A stretch of 64,000 bases of DNA, taken from Venturia oleaginea. Lineage: Eukaryota; Ascomycota; Dothideomycetes; Venturiales; Venturiaceae. The notes beneath the pieces are model-generated. The model made no database searches. It worked only from the letters and a program-made list of their open reading frames with translations, and was not told the origin of the DNA. Each line of letters begins with the position of its first letter. Within the stretch, counting starts at the first letter, position 1. Of this stretch, positions 58,641 to 64,000 are shown piece by piece. The position numbers were made by a program, and so were the translations under genes. The stretch is taken from assembly GCA_013176395.1 (NCBI GenBank), contig JABMLP010000012.1, forward strand, positions 1,426,001-1,490,000. Reading direction: 5' to 3'.

Positions 58641-58730
58641 AATTGTGATGATGATACAACTTTTCTTTCTTCTGATGAATGCTGGTTGACAGTAAGATGA
58701 AGACAATGAGAGCATATCCTTTTGACCTCA
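58641..58730 (+). ncRNA. Box C/D snoRNA-like unit B (degenerate)
   Basis: C box GTGATGA is at 58645-58651, 35 nt after the donor at 58610, and a D-like TTGA is at 58722-58725. The terminal stem is not evident and the internal hairpin is weak, so this copy is probably decayed. Confidence 0.4.
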
Positions 58731-58856
58731 CTAAATCAAGTCTTTTCGAACGCGGCACGCTGACAAAAGGTAGATGTACAACCACACATGGACCCCGTGC
58801 GACGCGAAGGCTGTGGCAGCGCAGTGAGTTCTCATTCTGAATCCTCCCACCACAAA

Positions 58857-58917
58857 CCAGCATGATGACAGCAACTTTTGCCATCCTCTTATACTTGCTG
58901 TTGATAGCAAGATGTTG
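58857..58917 (+). ncRNA. Box C/D snoRNA-like unit C (truncated)
   Basis: C box ATGATGA is at 58862-58868, 38 nt after the donor at 58824, and the internal hairpin CTTGCTGTTGATAGCAAG is well formed. The part after it is about 60 nt shorter than in other units, and the next CTGA coincides with the splice branch region, so the D box appears deleted. Confidence 0.4.
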
Positions 58918-59189
58918 AGAGCCCTCTCGTTGTAGCAGCTGACAAAGAAACGGTCGTATCCAACCATCAAGTACAACTTCTTCAACCATGGACAATACCC
59001 AGTATGTTATCCTCCCCCATGTTTTGCTCCCTTCGATAAATAGCTGCTAACGGGAACCAGATCTTCCAGATACCGAATTCAGAATGCCCAAGCTTTTCAC
59101 GACCAGTATCACCATACACACACATCGCAGCTGGTCAGTCTCCTCGCATCCCAACCCTGTCCTTCACAAAACAAGTATCCAGACACGCA

Positions 59190-59266
59190 TGCTATGATGA
59201 TAATGTTGGCCATCCTATCCTTGCTATTGCAAGGCGATGGGGAACGAAATTTGTATCTAAGCAGCA
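59190..59266 (+). ncRNA. Box C/D snoRNA-like unit D
   Basis: C box ATGATGA is at 59195-59201 and the D variant CTAA at 59257-59260. The internal hairpin CCTTGCTATTGCAAGG is followed by C'-like ATGGGGA. The host donor is at 59134 and the acceptor at 59328. Confidence 0.6.
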
Positions 59267-59446
59267 AGGCACTCTTACGCTCTCTTAATTTTTTAACCTC
59301 TTCAGAAATGCGCGCTGACCGAACCCAGATATTCCATTACCAGATCTGAACTCCAAGCTCTTCTCGTCTCGACGAATTTATCACACACATCGCGACTCGA
59401 TCAGTTGCTCGCTAGTCTGTCCCTCATAGCAATCTATCAACTATAC

Positions 59447-59529
59447 TTGCTATGATGGTGATAGGTGATGTTCATCTCAACTTTGCTGCCAGCAAGAGGA
59501 ATGAGGATTATGCCGTCTTTCTGAGCAGA
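59447..59529 (+). ncRNA. Box C/D snoRNA-like unit E
   Basis: The C box variant ATGATGG is at 59452-59458 and a perfect D box CTGA at 59521-59524. The terminal stem is TTGC/GCAG-like. The internal hairpin TTTGCTGCCAGCAAG precedes C'-like ATGAGGA. The acceptor follows 71 nt after the D box. Confidence 0.6.
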
Positions 59530-59698
59530 ACGCCCACACTCTCATAAGTCCTACACACACCTCTGTAGACACACGCGCTGACCAAAACCAGATAGATTCG
59601 TTTACTTCCAGGCTCAAAAACTTCAGGCTTTCTTTGGCCATAATCATCGCCGCTCTTGTATGTTGTACGTGCCCTTCCCAGTATTTGATCAACCATAC

Positions 59699-59777
59699 TT
59701 ACTACGATGATAGCACGGGTTGTTCTTACTCTTGCTATCAGCAAAAAACATGAGGATAATCGTTGTGTCTGAGCAGG
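59699..59777 (+). ncRNA. Box C/D snoRNA-like unit F
   Basis: The C box variant ACGATGA is at 59704-59710 and D box CTGA at 59769-59772. The hairpin CTTGCTATCAGCAA precedes C'-like TGAGGA. The one-base change in the C box may weaken binding of the snoRNP core protein. Confidence 0.55.
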
Positions 59778-59955
59778 ATTCTCACACTTTTATGCCCCGC
59801 ATCTCTTCAAAGATGTGCGCTGACTGAAACCAAATAGATCTATTTGTGTCCCCGCCCACAAATTCCAAGCTCTTCTCAGCCATGGTCAACATACACCAAC
59901 ATATACGATACCACTCGGTAAGTCTGTCGCTGCATCCCGATCCCTCACAAACGAT

Positions 59956-60038
59956 CTTGCTATGATGAATACCTATGCGTTGTAGTACGGGCACTTGCTC
60001 GCAAGTAATGGAGAGGACAACAGTTATTCCTAAGCAAG
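59956..60038 (+). ncRNA. Box C/D snoRNA-like unit G
   Basis: C box ATGATGA is at 59962-59968 and D variant CTAA at 60030-60033, bounded by a CTTGC/GCAAG terminal stem. The hairpin ACTTGCTCGCAAGT precedes C'-like TGGAGA. The host intron is 59918-60098. Confidence 0.65.
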
Positions 60039-60212
60039 AAGATCTCAAACTTTTGTGTCTTCCCTCTTCTCCCAGGAGCAAGCGCTGATTAGATCTAGGT
60101 GCATGAGCTCTTCGTGGCTCCCAGATTTTAGATACCCATCCCGTCAATGATGGATCCTTTGCCAAAGTAACATCGGTAAGCCTATCTTCCTGTCCTAATC
60201 TGTTGCACTATT

Positions 60213-60298
60213 CTTGCTATGATGATTATTTATAATCCATGTTCTGATACTTGCTACTCGCAAGTAATGGAGAGAACACCATGTTATTCTTGAGTAAG
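60213..60298 (+). ncRNA. Box C/D snoRNA-like unit H
   Basis: C box ATGATGA is at 60219-60225 and a D-like TTGA at 60290-60293. A perfect D'-type CTGA stands before the hairpin ACTTGCTACTCGCAAGT, followed by C'-like TGGAGA. The host intron is 60176-60356. Confidence 0.6.
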
Positions 60299-60470
60299 GA
60301 GATTCAACTCTCATGTCCTGCATATTCTCCAAACACCAAGCGCTAATCGACGTTAGACACGCTCAAGCTGAACCCATACATCTGAGCTCTTGTCTGCTAT
60401 AGCCACTCTGCACCCTTCCATGACTTCGGTAAGTCCGCATCCACAGCAAAGATCCTAGACACTATACTTA

Positions 60471-60545
60471 TTGCCATGATGAAAAATTTCCTGATTCCGA
60501 CGTGTTGAAAGCAAAAGGGGGAATCATTACATTTTCTAAGCGAAG
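60471..60545 (+). ncRNA. Box C/D snoRNA-like unit I
   Basis: C box ATGATGA is at 60476-60482 and D variant CTAA at 60536-60539, with a short TTGC/GCGA stem. D'-like CCGA precedes a weakened hairpin. The host intron is 60429-60610. Confidence 0.55.
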
Positions 60546-60698
60546 CTCTCCTTCCACTCTCGCATCTGATTCTCTTCAATGATTGAACGTTGACTGAATG
60601 AGATTTTAAGCTTACCGCGATTATTCCAAGCTCTTAGCCCAACGGGCCGGGAGCCTTCAGTAGTAACTCCTATCAGAACATAAATCCAAACACCATAC

Positions 60699-60775
60699 TG
60701 GCTCTGATGAAAATATTTTACCTCATTCCGACTTGCTTCAAGCAAATGGGGATACATGCTTGTTTCTGAGCAAAG
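60699..60775 (+). ncRNA. Box C/D snoRNA-like unit J
   Basis: A CTGATGA C box is at 60704-60710 and a perfect CTGA D box at 60766-60769. D'-like CCGA precedes the hairpin CTTGCTTCAAGCAA and C'-like ATGGGGA. The host intron is 60660-60831. Confidence 0.6.
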
Positions 60776-60974
60776 CACTCCTTCCACCCTCCGACCTGAG
60801 TACTTTCAAGACCGGACGCTGACTAAATCAGACCCCAAACTTTCCGAGTTTATTCCAAGCTCTGCACTCAATGAGCTAAGGCCCCTTGGCGTCAGCCCTG
60901 AGGTCTCAACAACTGGCGAATTTCGGCGCCTTCCAGACCCACAAAGTAAGCCACCTCTTCCACATAAACGACCA

Positions 60975-61030
60975 CTGCCATGATGAGCGCACAACATGTT
61001 CTTATTTGAACCGAATGAGCCAATCTAGCT
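60975..61030 (+). ncRNA. Box C/D snoRNA-like unit K (degenerate)
   Basis: C box ATGATGA at 60980-60986 lies 34 nt after a GTAAGC donor at 60946. No D box or internal hairpin of the usual form follows, so this is a decayed or unrelated copy. Confidence 0.3.
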
Positions 61031-61231
61031 GGCTGTCGACACCCTCGCTACAGTCTTTGAAATCTACCCTCACCAGCGTATTATTGTCCACCTGTTGACG
61101 GCGTAGATCGCTAACTATTGGATGCAAATGCCTTGTTCGACTTCATCCTGCAATAATCTATGGCTCTATCCACTTGGTCAATTAACATCGCCCCACGTCA
61201 TGTTCATCGGGAATGGTTATTGAAACAATGC

Positions 61232-61317
61232 TTGCTATGATGAAAGATCTTACCGCGGAATCCCACAATTGTCTTCACAAGTAGATGGGGTAAATATCAG
61301 GTTGTCGTCTGAGCAAG
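61232..61317 (+). ncRNA. Box C/D snoRNA-like unit L (best conserved)
   Basis: A CTTGCT stem leads into C box ATGATGA at 61237-61243, and D box CTGA at 61309-61312 runs into GCAAG, forming a perfect terminal stem. A CTTCACAAG hairpin remnant and C'-like ATGGGGT lie inside. Bases 61250-61258 (TTACCGCGG) are complementary to the universally conserved CCGCGGTAA of small-subunit rRNA (the 530-loop region), so this unit may guide or chaperone 18S rRNA. The acceptor is at 61379. Confidence 0.7.
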
Positions 61318-61379
61318 ACAACCTACAATATCACACCTTCACTCCTTTGCAAAAACGACCAAATTCTGACTGATGGCAG

Positions 61380-62700
61380 ATTCAGACAGATTCACTCCCC
61401 ATACCCAGCAAGTCCAAGCTCTTTGCAAATATACTCATCTGCTATCCTACTCCTTGCCCGTTGTCCTTCCTCTCCTGTTACAAAATCGCAGCAATGCCGG
61501 TATGTGTGGTTGTTCTTCATCGGGGACGGTAGTGGTGGTAGTGCAACCCCTCTCCAAGGAAGACAAACCAGTGGGACGAGATGATCTTGACGGAGTCTGG
61601 ACATATGTAGACTCTTTAGTTGAGCAATGTACTTGCAAAACTTAGGAAATTTAATTCTCATCTTCAGCACCACAGCGAATCTGGTGATTCAAGACCGTTC
61701 CACACACACTTAACATAGCTCAAATTGCTGAACTTAAGATCGACATCGACAAATCTCTGGCGACCTCATTGCCAGAATTCGGTAGAAAGCTATCGACAGC
61801 CGCCATCCCGAGTCAAGAGACTGGTTTTCTGAAACTAGATATATAGAGTTGATAGCAGTGGAAGGGACATCAATTGGAGGCCCTGTTGTGATACTGAAAT
61901 GTCCAGGCCATGGACATTGAGCACAGTTGTCGTCTAATTTTTTGATGATTGGTTCTTACCATTGACAGACATGATCAGATCCACCTCGACATCGCAGCTC
62001 AGCCATAAGTGAGGTGGATGAGAAAAGAGCTTGGGCCGAGGTCACGTGGTGGGTACCAAATTCCAAAAAACCGCCTCAGTCTCAGTTCTAGGTGGATGTC
62101 CAATAGGATGAGAGATGAGAGCGGTTATAGTATGCGTCGCACGCGAGGGTAGACTGTGATCTTGCCATTTTAGTCAGATTGCATTGTCGGCCTCATTGAG
62201 ATAGTGATTGAGAAAAGTGAAAGGGTTAGCCGTCTCCATATTCGCCCTTGTGTGGAAATTTCTAGTGCCCAGTGCGTTTCTAGCCTGTCAATCGCCAAAC
62301 TTTGCCAGCGGAAACTGGTCGCATGTTATAAGTCCTGCATAGAGTTGTAGATCTGTTCCGGTTTGGCCTTGTAATTGGGATATTGCCTGATAGGTGCTGC
62401 ACAGGTTATTCCGACTCGTAATATGGAGGCTGGAGGTATAATCCTCAAACTCGCTTCATTAAGCAAGGCCGAGTGAGTTGCGCTACCTTTCGAGCTCCGC
62501 ATTACCGAACTTGATATTTTGTTCTCAAAGTGCGCAGCCTCAAAATCATGCCATATGATCAACCAATCAATATCAGTTTGAAGGAGTTCGATGGACAAGT
62601 GAGGTGTTTCGATACGTGGTGGCTGGCGCTCAGGGCATCGTCTCATCGATGTATGCTCGCGAGCTGGTTCGGAATGAAGGCCTGGTACCCCTGTTGGTCG
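61380..62700. other. End of the array and following non-coding sequence
   Basis: An exon-like stretch with the AAGCTCTT core continues to about 61,490. A GTATGT near 61,500 may begin one more, degenerate unit (ATGATCT at about 61581, TTGAGCAA at about 61620). Beyond that, frames such as 62326-62646 (minus) have no recognisable domain. Confidence 0.35.
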
Positions 62701-64000
62701 TAGGGAAGCTCAGTTCTCGGGCCGATTTTCAATTGCTTATCCCGTTCGGGCCCTTTAGAGGTCGGAGGTTTACTCGGTAACTGTCGCATTATTCAACAGG
62801 TCCAGGATATCTCGATGAGCGTCGCGGCATGTCCGTTGTCGGGTTATGGCAGAGCCATAAACGCGACTATTGCTGTACGGTCTGCGTAGGAACTTGGACG
62901 TCGATCGAGGGGGAGGAGGGAGGATGTAAGCTCTATTAAAACCTTGGAAGTCAGCGGTTAATAGGCGCTTCGTTGCGACTGGGCGACCATCAGGGCGAAA
63001 CCCTGAGCGCAATGGTGGTCGTACTCAAAGTCAGTACGGAGTACAACGGCAACCGCCGACCAACGCTCATTGGATCTCTCAGTGTAGATCTTGCCAGATG
63101 TTAGGAGGTACCTCTCCGGACCTCTTTCATTTATTCCGCAGTAGCCTCTGCGGACCAGCTTGAAAGGGCCTCCACGTGAGAGGTTGCTTGGGGTGCAGCA
63201 GGTCATATTATTGCGTCAGCCCATCAGACCTCTGGCCGTCGAGCAGCAAAGAGAAACAGAGGCAGGGCCCGCGGCAGGGCTTCGTGCATGTCTCTTAGCG
63301 ATGCCTGCGCATCGATGACCAGCCTCTGCATTTTGGAGAGCCGCATACCGTATCGTGGAGTAGTCAAGAGCTGTAGCGAGATGGTCCTTGGGGAAATGGG
63401 TGGTGGACAGTGGGAAGCTGAATGGGAGAAGCTAGAAATGAGATTTACAAGATTGAGAACGGGCAGCGAATCGGCGATGATGTTGCAAATGTGATAAACT
63501 TTTTGCTATTATGCAGCTGTCCATGAGGTGTGCCCCTAGCGGGCCAAGCTCGAAAGCCCTGCCGCTAGAGGTCAAATCCAACGGCAAAGGCAAGTGCTCC
63601 GGTCGCGAACAATGTGCTTTTGATATTTCTCCCTCCACAACAAACAACCACCACTAATTGGACCTCTTCCCTTGACCTCGTCCACCTCCTACTCCTCCCC
63701 ATCCTCCTCCATCTCTCCTCCCGACTTCCTGCCATCCCTCTCCGCCATCCTCATCCTCCTCTCCTCCGAACCTCACCCCGCATCAACCCCTCCACTGCGA
63801 AGCGGTAAGTGCAGCTTTTCATTTTATATCTGACCTCTTCCACGCGCCATTGATCCGACGCAACTGTCTTATCCTCTCGAGCTTGGTCTATCGAACTATG
63901 CTTGTATATTCAAGTCACGCGAAGCCACTTGCTTGTCGCTGTGATTCTCTTGTTATCGCGCTAGATATCATAGTCTACGTCTCTGGCACTGTGGGACAGG
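62701..64000. other. No gene recognised at the window end
   Basis: Overlapping frames on both strands between 62,770 and 63,650 show no domains. A plus frame at 63614-63808, rich in Leu/Pro/Ser, ends at a GTAAGT at 63806, so it could be the first exon of a gene continuing outside the window. Evidence is thin. Confidence 0.3.

Larger units (their letters stand above)
58189..61379 (+). ncRNA. Tandem exon-intron array, proposed intronic box C/D snoRNA host gene
   Basis: Donor sites recur at 58189, 58372, 58610, 58824, 59134, about 59415, 59658, 59918, 60176, 60429, 60660, 60946 and 61197, mostly 215-290 bp apart. Most introns end in a GCTGAC-type branch and an AG (59328, 59595, 59837, 60098, 60356, 60610, 60831, 61379). 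Exons of about 50-115 bp share an AAGCTCTTC-like core. They contain stops in varying phases and no conserved frame, so they look non-coding. In each intron an ATGATGA-like C box follows the donor by 34-61 nt, and a CTGA-like D box precedes the acceptor by 62-71 nt. This is the layout of intron-encoded C/D snoRNAs. The first copy (donor 58189, CTGATGG at 58232) has lost its D box. An extra snoRNA-free intron lies at 59002-59060. Confidence 0.7.

Noticed and set aside
58189..61379. Array read as a protein-coding gene with repeated exons
   Set aside because: The exons do not share a reading frame, carry stops in different phases and give no repeated peptide. The conservation is in C/D-type boxes and hairpins inside the introns.
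1..64000. tRNA and rRNA genes
   Set aside because: Visual search for the GTTCRANNC T-arm motif with matching acceptor stems found no convincing tRNA, and no rRNA block is present. A tRNAscan-SE run would settle this.

Overview
The window looks like nuclear DNA of a filamentous ascomycete. Genes are split by 40-90 bp introns with GTAAGT/GTATGT-like donors, CTAAC/CTGAC branch sites and YAG acceptors. The protein families (Zn2Cys6 regulator, DOMON-b561 protein, DUF3074, DUF7587-like, Fot1/pogo and Tc1 transposases) are typical of Pezizomycotina. The family mix and the F-box-like relic suggest Leotiomycetes, but that is inference and no species is named.

Region 1 (1-2,560) is the 5' part of a Ty3/gypsy retrotransposon on the minus strand: an LTR-like segment, gag, and protease/reverse transcriptase running off the window start. 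Region 2 (2,600-19,900) is repeat-rich and gene-poor. It holds an R/S-rich protein, two small secreted proteins, a broken F-box-like ORF, a dynamin-type GTPase pseudogene with five stops and a frameshift, nested inverted repeats, and a broken Tc1/mariner element with terminal inverted repeats.

Region 3 (19,900-43,400) is a compact block of intact genes: a secreted DOMON-cytochrome b561 protein, the microtubule plus-end protein EB1/Mal3, the DEAD-box helicase Dbp8 divergent from the SEA/GATOR2 subunit Sea4 (Mios-like), a small conserved fungal protein with a C-terminal frameshift, a triple H-type lectin, an F-box protein, a DUF3074 protein, a Ser/Pro-rich single-pass membrane protein and an alpha/beta hydrolase. 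These genes serve separate cellular functions and form no evident pathway cluster.

Region 4 (44,900-48,150) is a nested transposon knot. An internally deleted pogo-type element with long TIRs lies 8 bp from a second pogo element whose transposase has two stops. The left TIR of the second element is split by a solo LTR flanked by a perfect 5-bp target duplication. Region 5 (48,900-55,700) has a DUF7587-like remnant, a CoA-transferase family III enzyme and a Zn2Cys6 transcription factor. Two small putative membrane-protein genes with unclear splicing follow (56,230-57,307).

Region 6 (about 58,190-61,380) is the most interesting part. It is a tandem array of about 13 exon-intron units spaced mostly 215-290 bp apart. 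Nearly every intron carries a box C/D snoRNA-like segment: an ATGATGA C box about 40 nt after the donor, a CTGA-like D box 64-76 nt later, often a TTGC/GCAA terminal stem, and a conserved internal D'-hairpin-C' module. The exons look non-coding. I interpret this as a snoRNA host gene amplified in tandem. The last 2.3 kb show no gene I can support.
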